NCBI GenBank assembly: GCA_020631175.1
Contig: JAHDHT010000024.1
Coordinates: 1-27,636, forward strand
DNA: 27,636 nt
DNA from: Chitinophagales bacterium
GTDB lineage: Bacteria > Bacteroidota > Bacteroidia > Chitinophagales > JAHDHT01
Direction of reading: 5' to 3'
Below are positions 1-8,929 of the stretch, piece by piece. Numbering within the stretch: the stretch's first letter is position 1; each line of letters starts with the position of its first letter. The position numbers and the translations under genes are program-made. The notes under the pieces are model-generated. The model was not told the origin of the DNA and ran no database searches. It worked only from the letters and a program-made list of their open reading frames with translations.

Positions 1-559
1 GCCCGATATACTGAGTAAAAGTAGTATTTAAAGGGGAAAAATAAAAATGATTAGAGTATTCTCTAATCATTTAAATCAGTGATTTTTTCTGTTTTTGATT
101 TAGTCTATAAATAGCATTCAGAAAATAGAGATGTTAGCTGTGAATTCTTAAGTGTTCAATAAAAAACAATTGTTCGAATTCACTTGATATAGAGTCTTAA
201 ATTAGCACTTTTATGTTATGATTTAACCGGCAAGAAACATAAACCTTTCGGTGTTGTATTTGTGAATTTTAAGCCTAAAAGTTTTCGAGTTTTTACTTAC
301 GGATAATTCCGCTTTATTTAGACCAATTTTACTTTAAAAAATTCAATGCTCTTTGCTCAAAATCGCAAAAATGTGCTCTTTTTACAGTTTTTTGATAAGA
401 ATATGTCTTTTACAAGGACAAAGCCTTTAATCGTCAAAAAACTTTCATTTAATGAAATATTACTAATGATATAAATCAGAAATAAAATGCCTGAGTATTA
501 GTTAAATAGCGAGTATTTTCATTACAATTGTAGTATTATTCTGTGTCTGTTTCTAAAGG
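1..559. other. Non-coding left end with inverted repeats
   Basis: No credible coding region is visible on either strand in this very AT-rich stretch. It holds three inverted repeats: a perfect 12-bp hairpin at 45-72, an 8-bp repeat GTGAATTC (140-147) / GAATTCAC (176-183), and a 9-bp repeat GTTTTTTGA (387-395) / TCAAAAAAC (434-442). It lies downstream of the methyltransferase gene, which is on the minus strand and ends at 560, so it may be the 3' end of that transcript plus the flank of a gene to the left of the window. I see no tRNA-like or riboswitch-like pattern. Confidence 0.6.
45..72. terminator. Perfect 12-bp hairpin, possible terminator
   Basis: AAATGATTAGAG (45-56), a TATT loop (57-60), then the exact complement CTCTAATCATTT (61-72). 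The flanks allow either direction: read on the minus strand the stem is followed at once by TTATTTTT, and on the plus strand a run of six T starts at 83. The stem is AT-rich, so its strength as a terminator is uncertain. Confidence 0.4.
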
Positions 560-1405
560 TCATTTTTTCTCTGCTATTACCAAGCAACTTGAGCCCAATG
601 GTATTGTCTTATGTCGCTTAATTCTTTGAAGTTCGAAATTTATAAATCTATCTATAAGTTTGATTTGCAAGGATTCATTTGATCGTTTAGCCATATGCTG
701 AATTGATTGTAATCTTCTTGAATTTGTATTTTTAAAATCTTCGGGCAAGTTTTGGCCAATCATTTTCTTTCCAATAAAAATAGCCGGTACCAAAAACATG
801 AATAAGTAAGTGCTATATAGAATAGTAAAGCCAGCTTCTGAAAGTAAATTTATATATTCAGTTAGATTGTAGCGTCTAAAATGACCAGCTTTTGTATCTG
901 CTTTTGTCCATAACAAATTAAGAGCAGGAACAGTAGAAATAAAAATGCCATTTTTTTTTAGGGCATACTGGATAGATTTTACAAACTCAAAATCATCTTT
1001 TACATGTTCAATCACGTCAAAAGCCCCAATGTTTTCAAAACTGTTTTCAACAGGCTTTAAATTTAGCCAAGAAGATTGAATAATTTGATCAACTTGCCTA
1101 TTATATGCATTTATAACTCCATCTTTAGAAGGTTCTATAAGTACACAATCGAAATTATGCTTTTGCATCTCTTGACATATAAGTCCGTTTCCTCCGCCTA
1201 TATCGAAGAACACCTTTTCCTCACAAAAACTGGTTAACAAAAACTTAATACAATTCAAGCGATGCTGATACCAATAACTTTCGTCTTCGATTATTGAATT
1301 GTTGTTATTCCCACCTTTGGGATAAGATATAGAATGATCTTTCTGAAATGAATACCACTTTTCATTAAAATATATTCTTTCTTTAAAATAATTTTGAACA
1401 ATCAA
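560..1405 (-). CDS. Class I SAM-dependent methyltransferase
   Basis: A 281-residue protein with a Rossmann-type SAM-binding core. Motif I is FFDIGGGNG (about 66-74), the acidic residue at the end of strand 2 is Glu91 (in LIEPSKDG), and the post-motif DVIEH lies at 130-134, as in UbiG-like methyltransferases. It is followed by a strand and a C-terminal cap with HFRRYN. The N-terminal stretch ESYWYQHR matches the WF.HR-type leader often seen in glycan-locus methyltransferases. The only usable start is a TTG at 1405: an in-frame stop lies immediately upstream and no ATG occurs before the core. Its place beside surface-glycan genes suggests a sugar or glycan-lipid substrate, but the sequence does not show which. 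The family call is firm and the substrate unknown. Confidence 0.85.
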   Translation of the reverse strand: MIVQNYFKERIYFNEKWYSFQKDHSISYPKGGNNNNSIIEDESYWYQHRLNCIKFLLTSFCEEKVFFDIGGGNGLICQEMQKHNFDCVLIEPSKDGVINAYNRQVDQIIQSSWLNLKPVENSFENIGAFDVIEHVKDDFEFVKSIQYALKKNGIFISTVPALNLLWTKADTKAGHFRRYNLTEYINLLSEAGFTILYSTYLFMFLVPAIFIGKKMIGQNLPEDFKNTNSRRLQSIQHMAKRSNESLQIKLIDRFINFELQRIKRHKTIPLGSSCLVIAEKK

Positions 1406-1507
1406 TATTCAGAAGTTTACATGTATAAGTCTAACAGATTTATATAATTTATATTTCTCACAGCACCAAGCTTAACAATTGCATTTTTCTAATTTGCAAA
1501 AATAACT

Positions 1508-2077
1508 TTATTCACTGACAATTTCCATTTCAAATGAAATCAAATCAGATTTAAATATTACTCTTTTTTTTAATTTGTGAACCATTATTTCAAAATCTAT
1601 TTTTCGATTTATACTTTTTAGTTTAGCTTGTTCATTTTTTTTTCTTCTTTTTATATTTAGCTGAACATTGTCAGCACTTTTAATTTTATAGTCTCCATGA
1701 ATGACATCTCTTTTAGCCGTGGATTTTATTTTCTGATCATAAAATATTCTGCTCCCATTTTCCATCGTACTTTCAGCTGTTATTTCTTTAGGTATAACTT
1801 TATACATCTCAAAAGAACCATCATTGAAAAAGAATACTCTATGACCTTTAAGATTTACTTTTTTATTTTCCTTTTTTGCTTTAAATTTAGTTACTTGCCA
1901 ATCATTTTCTATAAATAAGCTTTCTAAATCATTCTTTGATATCAAACCTAAATTGCTATTTGTTGATAATTGGCATGAATTAATAAAGACACAAAAAAAA
2001 AGAACAGATTGCCCTAATAAAAAAAGTGTTTTATTTGAAACATAATTTGTTCTATTTCTCAAAACAGTAAATCTCAT
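1508..2077 (-). CDS. Putative lipoprotein of unknown function
   Basis: A 189-residue protein I do not recognise. The N-terminus has a basic region (residues 1-17), a hydrophobic stretch and then a lipobox-like INSC ending at Cys35, so it is probably an exported lipoprotein; the basic leader is longer than usual. The mature part is rich in Lys, Ile and Phe and looks beta-rich, with repeated F.D/K.V strands, loosely like lipocalin-type stress or 'DUF' lipoproteins of Bacteroidota, but this is only a resemblance. It is followed by the methyltransferase gene on the same strand after a gap of about 100 bases, and is divergent from the YfhO-like gene, with only 63 bases between their starts. Confidence 0.65.
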   Translation of the reverse strand: MRFTVLRNRTNYVSNKTLFLLGQSVLFFCVFINSCQLSTNSNLGLISKNDLESLFIENDWQVTKFKAKKENKKVNLKGHRVFFFNDGSFEMYKVIPKEITAESTMENGSRIFYDQKIKSTAKRDVIHGDYKIKSADNVQLNIKRRKKNEQAKLKSINRKIDFEIMVHKLKKRVIFKSDLISFEMEIVSE

Positions 2078-2140
2078 TAAATAAGTTTGTTCAAATACTT
2101 TATGCTATTTTACAATTAAATTCTGAATTTTTTCAACCTA

Positions 2141-4498
2141 ATGATTAAAAAAAGCAGTCAATATTTATTACAATCGATTTTTATCTTTTCGATACTTTAT
2201 CTAGTGACGTTTGCGATTATTTATTCGTCTTTTCTATTTGGTAATCAATACTTCATTTTCAAAGACATTGGTAGTGATACTATAAACGCATTTTTACCTC
2301 AGAGTGCCTACATAACAGATTTGAAATTTTCTGGAAAATCACCAAAATGGAGTTTTCAATTTGGTATAGGCCAGGACGTAAGAAACATACAAAAAACTTT
2401 CAGTCTAATTTCATGCATAGCTAAAGACTCACTAATAAACGTTCCAATTTATGCACATTTAGTATTTTCTTTCCTGAGTGGTCTTTTTTTTCTATTGTTT
2501 TTACGTCATATAAAATTATCAAATAATATTGCTGTTCTATTTGCCCTAATTTATTGCTTTTCTTCATTCATAGCTCTGGGAGGCACCTGGTATATGTATA
2601 CTTTGCAAGCAATGCGGGTTGCATTCATTCTTTTTCTATTTGAACACTATATAAAATACAAGAAATGGTGGCTTGTCCCGATAATTCCTTTGTTATCTTC
2701 TTCGGTAGTTTTTCTGTTTCATATTTCACTAATTATTGCTTTTTATTCGATTTTCCGTTATTATTTTATTGAGCACTCTTATACTGTAAAAGAGTATTTT
2801 CGGAAGGTACTAAGCTTTGGAGTTTTCGCTTTTCTGGGTTTCGTGTTATACTTTCCAAAGTACTTAATAAAACTTTATAAAATATTAAACTCACCACGAA
2901 TAAGTGGAGATGTAAATCAGAGTACTAAATTATTTACGCAAAGCAATTTACTTATTGACACTGAATTATTTTACACGACGTGGATTGGTAGATTAATTTC
3001 AGGAAATATTGCAGGAATAGGAAATGCGTATCAAGGCTGGTACAATTATCTCGAAGCCCCAATGAATAGCCCTGGTTTATTCAGCCTTCTTTTATTAATT
3101 CCGGGAATTTTTATTTTTAAAGAGAATCGAAAAAAAATATTTCTGATTTCCTTTTTTATTGTACTTGTTTTGTTTCAGGTAATACCGGTTTTAAGATATA
3201 GTTTATGGCTTTTTCAAGGTCAATATTTTCGACTTGCCGGATTTATTCTACCCTTATTTATTATTATATGCTCAGCTTTACTTTTAGAGCAAATATTACG
3301 ATCCGAAAATCGGAAATTAAATTTTTTTATTACTTTTTCAGGACTTATTCTTGTTTCAATAATTATTATACTTAGCATTTATTTTAGTACTCCAATTTTT
3401 CTTTCGGCTTGTTTAATTACATGTTCTATTTTGTATGTAATAGTCTTAATTAATAGGAATACAAAATACTGTGTAATGATACTCACGATGTTATTTTTAA
3501 TTAATACGGTAATTGTTGAGCGATTTGTCATCAATAAACGAATTACACTAAGTGTAAGTGATATAAAAAATGAAAGATATTACAATGACAAAAGTCAAAC
3601 TATTATTAGCAAACTACAGGAAGAAATAAATGATGAAACTTTTTTTAGAATAGAAAAGACTTTTGGAAGCAGCTATGCTATGCATAAAAGCTTGAACGAT
3701 GCTTTATACCAAGGTTTTTATGGGACTAAATCTTATCAATCCTTTAACAATAACCAATACGTTAGATTTCTTAATGGAATGGAGGTCATTGCGCCAAATA
3801 ATGAATCAAGTACACGCTGGATTTCCGGGTTCTTAACCCGCCCTATTTTATTGCATCAGTTTGGAGTTAAATATATAATAGATAATGGGCAGTTAAAATC
3901 TAATCCGCCAGGATTCATATTAAGGGATCGATTAGATCAATTCACCATATATGAAAATAAGACTCCTTTTCCTTTAGGTAGAGTGTTATATAAAAAGTGC
4001 GTATCAAATGATCTTAGCCAATATAAAAAGCATCAAAAAGATGTTTTACTCTTAGATCATGTTGTGTTAGCTGAAAGAGATTATTCCAATTCTTCATTAG
4101 CTCCATTTTTAGCTAACACATCGATTGATCCACATCGATTTAATATTGACTCGCTTCAAAGAAAGTACATATATACTAAAAGCACCTTCTTTAAACTTAA
4201 TCAATTTAAAGAGGATAACATTAGAGGAAGTATAAGCTTATTTGATCGAGGAATTCTTTGTTTCAGTATACCTTACCACAGAGACTGGAAAATTAAAGTA
4301 AACGGAACAGATTATAATACCATAAGAGTCAATTTTGGCATGTTAGGAGTCGAATTAGATAAAGGGAATTATAATATAGAACTTGAGTTTGGTAATCCAA
4401 TTATTGAAAAACTTTCTGTTATTTCAAGCATATTTGTATTATTCTATATCATAATAATTCTTTCGATACTAGTTATTTCCTTTTTTAAAAGGGATTAA
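2141..4498 (+). CDS. YfhO-like GT-C family membrane protein
   Basis: A 785-residue integral membrane protein. Roughly the first 470 residues consist of about a dozen hydrophobic helices separated by short loops. An extracytoplasmic domain (about 480-750) follows, and then a last membrane helix (about 757-780) with a basic end. This layout, and the FKDIGSDT stretch in the first loop after helix 1, fit the bacterial YfhO family. These are GT-C fold enzymes that, in Firmicutes, work with a CsbB-type GT2 enzyme to add sugars from undecaprenyl phosphate to surface polymers. A CsbB/GtrB-like GT2 gene lies in this window (14729-15643). Likely role: transfer of a lipid-phosphate-linked sugar to a glycan at the outer face of the inner membrane. 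The fold is likely; donor and acceptor are unknown. ATG start at 2141. Confidence 0.7.
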   Translation: MIKKSSQYLLQSIFIFSILYLVTFAIIYSSFLFGNQYFIFKDIGSDTINAFLPQSAYITDLKFSGKSPKWSFQFGIGQDVRNIQKTFSLISCIAKDSLINVPIYAHLVFSFLSGLFFLLFLRHIKLSNNIAVLFALIYCFSSFIALGGTWYMYTLQAMRVAFILFLFEHYIKYKKWWLVPIIPLLSSSVVFLFHISLIIAFYSIFRYYFIEHSYTVKEYFRKVLSFGVFAFLGFVLYFPKYLIKLYKILNSPRISGDVNQSTKLFTQSNLLIDTELFYTTWIGRLISGNIAGIGNAYQGWYNYLEAPMNSPGLFSLLLLIPGIFIFKENRKKIFLISFFIVLVLFQVIPVLRYSLWLFQGQYFRLAGFILPLFIIICSALLLEQILRSENRKLNFFITFSGLILVSIIIILSIYFSTPIFLSACLITCSILYVIVLINRNTKYCVMILTMLFLINTVIVERFVINKRITLSVSDIKNERYYNDKSQTIISKLQEEINDETFFRIEKTFGSSYAMHKSLNDALYQGFYGTKSYQSFNNNQYVRFLNGMEVIAPNNESSTRWISGFLTRPILLHQFGVKYIIDNGQLKSNPPGFILRDRLDQFTIYENKTPFPLGRVLYKKCVSNDLSQYKKHQKDVLLLDHVVLAERDYSNSSLAPFLANTSIDPHRFNIDSLQRKYIYTKSTFFKLNQFKEDNIRGSISLFDRGILCFSIPYHRDWKIKVNGTDYNTIRVNFGMLGVELDKGNYNIELEFGNPIIEKLSVISSIFVLFYIIIILSILVISFFKRD

Positions 4499-4540
4499 TC
4501 ATTCTATAAAATTAAAAGCAGAAAAAGCTCTTCGAATATT

Positions 4541-5794
4541 TTAGTTTTTAGACAAAAAGATATTTTTAAAATAAGCTAAAGGAAAAAGTTTATTGGATTT
4601 ATAAACTACAAATACTAGAATTAACAAAACACTAATTGGAAAGAGCATTATAACGCCATTAACACCAAATAGTTTTGAAAAAACGGGCGTAAGTATTAGT
4701 TTGATGCAAATCACAAACGAAACAACTAAACCGTAATAAAGCGTTTTTTCAAAGTAAATCAAAAAAGAGCTATACATCGCAAGTATACCAATCAAAGCAT
4801 AGCCTAAACTATTTAATAATACAAACTGTTTCCCATTTGAGTAGGCTTTACCCATTAATAAATCATAAATAAAGGGACTTAAAAAATAAAGTAATAATGT
4901 ACTTGATAAAAGAATTATTGTAATCTTAATTATTGAATTGGATAAGTCTTCCTTTACGCTGTCAATTTTATCACTATTCATTAGTTGATATAATTTAGGT
5001 TTAAAAGCAAGCCCCACAGCACCTGCTAAGGCACTTATACCTTGTGCAAATTGAAAACCTGTACTATAAATACCCATTACTTCAGCACCGTAATGATTTG
5101 CGATAAATCGTTTGTCGTATACAGCGAAAATAAACACTGCTAAAATATTCGGTAAAAGTGGAAGGCCTAACTTAAGATGCTCTTTGATATATTGATTAGA
5201 TAAATTAAGTGTTAGCATTTTCTCTTTTAACAGAATGAAAAGTGAAGGAACTATTAATATTAAGTTCATTGCAATTATGGCATAAAACCGACCTTTCCAA
5301 TCCATTAGCATAAAGACAATAAAAAGGACAGAAAAAACAAAAAAACCGGTTTGCCTTAGCAAAGAAAAAACACTAAAGGCAATCTCTTTTTGTTGAAATC
5401 TGAACATAATATTGGTAAACCGTGGAAGGAGATCAAGTATTACTATAAAAGGTAACAATAAGTAAATGATACTTAATTTCCATCCAGTAATTCCATTTAT
5501 TAATAATATGGGAATTGTTATAATAGTTAAGATAGACACTGGAATTGCTAATGCACTACTAAACTTTTTCTTGAACTGATCTGGTGCAGTTTTATAATAT
5601 TCACTTGTTAATAGGCTTTGAGCACCAATTACACTAAAAGGAATCAAAACATTATAAATGGATAGAAAATAGGCCATTTCTCCGTAACTTTTTGGATTTA
5701 AAACATTACTCAATATCGGAATGAGCAAAAAGGGGAAAATGCCTTTAAAAGCATTAAATATAACGTATATTGATAGTGATTTAAATAAACGCAT
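4541..5794 (-). CDS. Wzx-type polysaccharide flippase
   Basis: A 417-residue protein made almost entirely of hydrophobic helices (about 12), with the polysaccharide-transporter (PST/MATE-like) pattern. The first helix carries a conserved-type region with PFLLIPILSNVLNPKSYGE, which matches the 'P.LTR.LGPE.YG' signature of O-antigen/teichoic acid flippases. The length is typical (400-480). It would move undecaprenyl-diphosphate-linked glycan units from the cytoplasmic to the periplasmic face, which implies a Wzx-type export route for the glycan decorated by the neighbours. The gene converges on the YfhO-like gene (42 bases between stops) and diverges from the sulfotransferase operon with a gap of only about 30 bases between start codons. 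ATG start at 5794. Confidence 0.88.
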   Translation of the reverse strand: MRLFKSLSIYVIFNAFKGIFPFLLIPILSNVLNPKSYGEMAYFLSIYNVLIPFSVIGAQSLLTSEYYKTAPDQFKKKFSSALAIPVSILTIITIPILLINGITGWKLSIIYLLLPFIVILDLLPRFTNIMFRFQQKEIAFSVFSLLRQTGFFVFSVLFIVFMLMDWKGRFYAIIAMNLILIVPSLFILLKEKMLTLNLSNQYIKEHLKLGLPLLPNILAVFIFAVYDKRFIANHYGAEVMGIYSTGFQFAQGISALAGAVGLAFKPKLYQLMNSDKIDSVKEDLSNSIIKITIILLSSTLLLYFLSPFIYDLLMGKAYSNGKQFVLLNSLGYALIGILAMYSSFLIYFEKTLYYGLVVSFVICIKLILTPVFSKLFGVNGVIMLFPISVLLILVFVVYKSNKLFPLAYFKNIFLSKN

Positions 5795-5824
5795 AAGTCT
5801 TACACTCAGCTAAAGTAATCATTG

Positions 5825-6841
5825 ATGTTTAATTATACCTTAGATGATATTGATAATATACAAATGCATTTCATTATAGGAGCCCCACGATCGGGAACCA
5901 CTTTAACAAGTAGTATATTAAACAGCCATCCGAATATTCTTGCGACGCATGAGAATCATTTTATAATGAACCATTATTATTCAAAAAGAAAGAAAACTAA
6001 GTGGTCGGATGAAGATTTGATTAATGTAATTGAGAACTTATGGATACGAATGCCTGATTTTGAGCCTTTATGGGCATTAAATTATGGGGTGCTATTTAAA
6101 AACTTGAAAAGATTCAAAAACCAACTTACCTTCCAGCAATTAATAAAAATCGTTTATTTACATCATCGATTTGGTTACAAAACAGGAAAGAAAATAACTA
6201 CAATAATTGATAAAAATCCAGGATATAGCGGACAAATAAATCGGCTAAGAAGTATTTTTCCTAATGCAAAGTTTATTTGTCTAACAAGACACTATTTAGA
6301 TCAGAGCAATTCCATCTTAAAAAAGAAGAAATTAAAAGGGAAGCCGATTTTACTTGGAGAAAAATGGGTTCTAATAAATGAAAGAATCATTAAGGCTCAT
6401 TCGAAATTGCCAAATACAATAAAGTTCATTAAATATGAAGAAATTACAGAAAACCCTGATCAACAAATCGATTTAATACTTAATTTTTTAGATATTAAAA
6501 AAACCAACAATTTAAGACCCACAAGTAATTTTATTATTAAACTAAAATCTAATTGGTTAATGAATCGCCATAAAGCAGCTAATACTAGAGTAATAGACAC
6601 AAAAAGTAAAGATGATTTATTTATATTAGACCCTGATCTAAAAAAGAAACTTTATATTTTATGTAATTATACTGCTATTAAACTTGGTTATAAAGAAACA
6701 CTTAACAACAAATTTAATTTATTGACAATTGCGAAATACTATGTACAATACTTTTTATGGGCAATAAAGTTAAACTACATTTTAATGCCGTTAAGATATC
6801 AATCAAAATTCATAATCATAGTTAAGGGCATAAACAAATGA
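5825..6841 (+). CDS. PAPS-dependent sulfotransferase 1
   Basis: A 338-residue sulfotransferase. The 5'-phosphosulfate-binding loop IIGAPRSGTTL lies at about residues 17-27. A family DKNP motif lies near 129-132. The 3'-phosphate-binding segment FICLTRHYLDQSNS ends near Ser163, with Arg155. It would transfer sulfate from PAPS to a hydroxyl, most likely on a glycan or glycolipid given the neighbours. The last 40 or so residues are hydrophobic and aromatic with basic residues, which suggests C-terminal membrane association. I prefer the ATG at 5825 to the TTG three bases upstream. First gene of a five-gene plus-strand operon; its stop overlaps the next start by four bases (ATGA). No sulfate-activation genes are in the window. 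Confidence 0.88.
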   Translation: MFNYTLDDIDNIQMHFIIGAPRSGTTLTSSILNSHPNILATHENHFIMNHYYSKRKKTKWSDEDLINVIENLWIRMPDFEPLWALNYGVLFKNLKRFKNQLTFQQLIKIVYLHHRFGYKTGKKITTIIDKNPGYSGQINRLRSIFPNAKFICLTRHYLDQSNSILKKKKLKGKPILLGEKWVLINERIIKAHSKLPNTIKFIKYEEITENPDQQIDLILNFLDIKKTNNLRPTSNFIIKLKSNWLMNRHKAANTRVIDTKSKDDLFILDPDLKKKLYILCNYTAIKLGYKETLNNKFNLLTIAKYYVQYFLWAIKLNYILMPLRYQSKFIIIVKGINK

Positions 6842-7845
6842 AAATAATCTTTATCATCGGCACAGGAAGATCGGGAACTACTTTATTAACTCACATCTTA
6901 AAAACAAATTCGGAAATACACTCTACACCAGAAAATTCTTTTTTATTAACTTTTTTAAGGCACTCCAGAAAAAAACTTAATAGAATACAGTTTAATAAGG
7001 ACTATTCTGACTACATAAAGTATAAATACAAAGTGAAAGATGCAACTGATGAAATTGGATCTGGTCTCTGGAAAATTGATGAGTATGTTGTAACAGATAA
7101 CTACAAAACCACCTTTATAAACTCATTACTAGCAATCAGATATACCAATGAAAAAATCGACACTTATACACAAAAAGTATTAATCGCAGATAAGAATCCG
7201 GATTACACATTTTACGTAAATGAAATACTAAAAATATTCCCCCACGCGAAATTTATTATCGCTTGCAGGGATCCAAGAGGATATTCTAATTCTTATAAAC
7301 AAAGACCAAGAAAAATTAATAGCGTTATTTACTTCTCCTACATATGGAAAAAATACCATCAATTAGGTATAAGTTATATAAAGAAAAATACTGAGAAATT
7401 CCATTATTTCAAGTATGAAGACTTTATAAATGAACCTAAAAACGCGTTAATAAATCTTTCCGAATTCATGGGAGTGAATTTCAAGTCTGAAATGCTCAAC
7501 CATCATCTTCATATTCCTATAAAAGATAAACACTATAAAAATGTACGATTCAAAAAGAAATTGGAAACTCTTAGAAGGCCATTAGAACGCACGGCATTAG
7601 ATAAATGGAAAAACCAATTAACAAATAAAGAAATATCTTACATAAACCATATTTGCCAATATGAAATGAAGGAACTTGGCTACTCTATTCATAATAAACA
7701 TGAACTAAATATTATAGATAAATTAAAAATAACATTCATTTCAATATTTGCATTCTTATCATATTTTTTACTTTTAAAGAACTATTACTATATCCCATTC
7801 AGAATTAGGCTATTTTTAATTAAATATTTTGGTTTAAGAAGATAA
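6838..7845 (+). CDS. PAPS-dependent sulfotransferase 2
   Basis: A 335-residue paralogue of its neighbours. The PAPS loop IIGTGRSGTTLL begins at about residue 6, immediately after the start, so there is no signal peptide and the enzyme is cytoplasmic. DKNP is at 118-121 and the classic 3'-phosphate motif RDPRGYSNS at 144-152. This is the most canonical of the three. The C-terminal 50 residues (about 285-335) are strongly hydrophobic and end in basic residues, as in the other two, which suggests docking to the inner membrane near a lipid-linked acceptor. Overlaps the upstream gene by four bases and precedes the third copy by 25 bases. The acceptor cannot be read from the sequence. Confidence 0.9.
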   Translation: MKIIFIIGTGRSGTTLLTHILKTNSEIHSTPENSFLLTFLRHSRKKLNRIQFNKDYSDYIKYKYKVKDATDEIGSGLWKIDEYVVTDNYKTTFINSLLAIRYTNEKIDTYTQKVLIADKNPDYTFYVNEILKIFPHAKFIIACRDPRGYSNSYKQRPRKINSVIYFSYIWKKYHQLGISYIKKNTEKFHYFKYEDFINEPKNALINLSEFMGVNFKSEMLNHHLHIPIKDKHYKNVRFKKKLETLRRPLERTALDKWKNQLTNKEISYINHICQYEMKELGYSIHNKHELNIIDKLKITFISIFAFLSYFLLLKNYYYIPFRIRLFLIKYFGLRR

Positions 7846-7870
7846 GATATATTACTAGATATAATTTAGT

Positions 7871-8929
7871 ATGGATAATCTAGACGAAGTAAAACTAAAC
7901 TTTATAATTGGTATTGGTAGATCTGGCACCACCTTATTAACTAAAATATTAAATACTCACCCGTCTATAATCAGTAATCCAGAAAGTAGGTTTATACTAC
8001 ATTTTTTTCGATCGATAAATAACTTAAATAGCATCACACAAAAGGAAATTATTCAAGTTTCTGAAGATATTTTGAAAATAAAAGAATCCGACTATACCGA
8101 TTTAAGAATTTGGGATATAAACAAGGCAATATTTAAAAAGGCTGTTAAAAATATTAATCCACAAATTACTTACTACAATTTTTCTAAGCATATTCATTTA
8201 CAAAGTGGTCTTGCAAAAAGAACAAATTATCCTTCTATTATCTTCGACAAAAACCCGCCATATACACTTTTCTTTAATGAATTAGAAAAACTGAATCCTG
8301 ACATAAAATATATTGCAATGGTAAGAGATTACCGAGACAATATTTTAAGTCGACTCAAATATAAAATGGATATCCATAACAATATCTATTTTGCAGCGCT
8401 TAAGTGGTCTTATTTTAATAAAAAAATAATTGCAGCAATAGAAAAATGTCCTGATAAAGTGTGTGTAGTCAGATATGAAGATTTAGTGAACAATACAAAG
8501 GCAGAAGTTGATAAGATTTGCCATTTTATTAATGTACCTTTTGACAAATCGATGCTTGAATATTATAAGAATACCCGTTCTGAATATGAAAAGAATATCG
8601 AGTCTTTACAGCCAAAAAAATCTAAACTTTATGAAGCCATGCATAAGCGGCTAACAAAACCAATTAGTAAAGACTATTTATATAACTGGAAGAAAAACAT
8701 GAATGCTTATGATCTAGCTGTTAGTGAATATATTGCAGGTTTAGAGGGCAAGTATTTCGGTTATGGTTTGTTTAGTTCTTCTTCTATTCCGATTTATGTT
8801 AAGGTTTTCATATTGTTTTATAAGCAATATGTTAATTTATACTTTTTCTTCATTGAAAGCTACTTTCGATCTCCTTATTATATTAGAAAAATAATAAATA
8901 CGATACTAAAAAGAAAAGATATCCTTTAA
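7871..8929 (+). CDS. PAPS-dependent sulfotransferase 3
   Basis: A 352-residue sulfotransferase with the PAPS loop IIGIGRSGTTLL (about 12-23), FDKNPPYT (125-132) and the 3'-phosphate motif VRDYRDNILS (151-160). The Asp-Lys-Asn-Pro block is shared by all three copies, pointing to repeated duplication within the locus. The C-terminal 50 residues (about 300-345) are aromatic and hydrophobic and end in a basic cluster, again suggesting membrane association. The stop codon overlaps the MBOAT start by one base (TAATG), so translation of the two is probably coupled. Copies 2 and 3 share more motif positions with each other than with copy 1. Acceptor unknown. Confidence 0.88.
   Translation: MDNLDEVKLNFIIGIGRSGTTLLTKILNTHPSIISNPESRFILHFFRSINNLNSITQKEIIQVSEDILKIKESDYTDLRIWDINKAIFKKAVKNINPQITYYNFSKHIHLQSGLAKRTNYPSIIFDKNPPYTLFFNELEKLNPDIKYIAMVRDYRDNILSRLKYKMDIHNNIYFAALKWSYFNKKIIAAIEKCPDKVCVVRYEDLVNNTKAEVDKICHFINVPFDKSMLEYYKNTRSEYEKNIESLQPKKSKLYEAMHKRLTKPISKDYLYNWKKNMNAYDLAVSEYIAGLEGKYFGYGLFSSSSIPIYVKVFILFYKQYVNLYFFFIESYFRSPYYIRKIINTILKRKDIL

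Noticed and set aside
1697..1918. 73-codon plus-strand frame opposite the small lipoprotein gene
   Set aside because: Composition is that of an antisense shadow (Phe/Tyr/Ile runs), and the minus-strand frame has a lipobox and better context.
5822..5824. TTG start for sulfotransferase 1
   Set aside because: An ATG follows immediately at 5825 and is the simpler choice.
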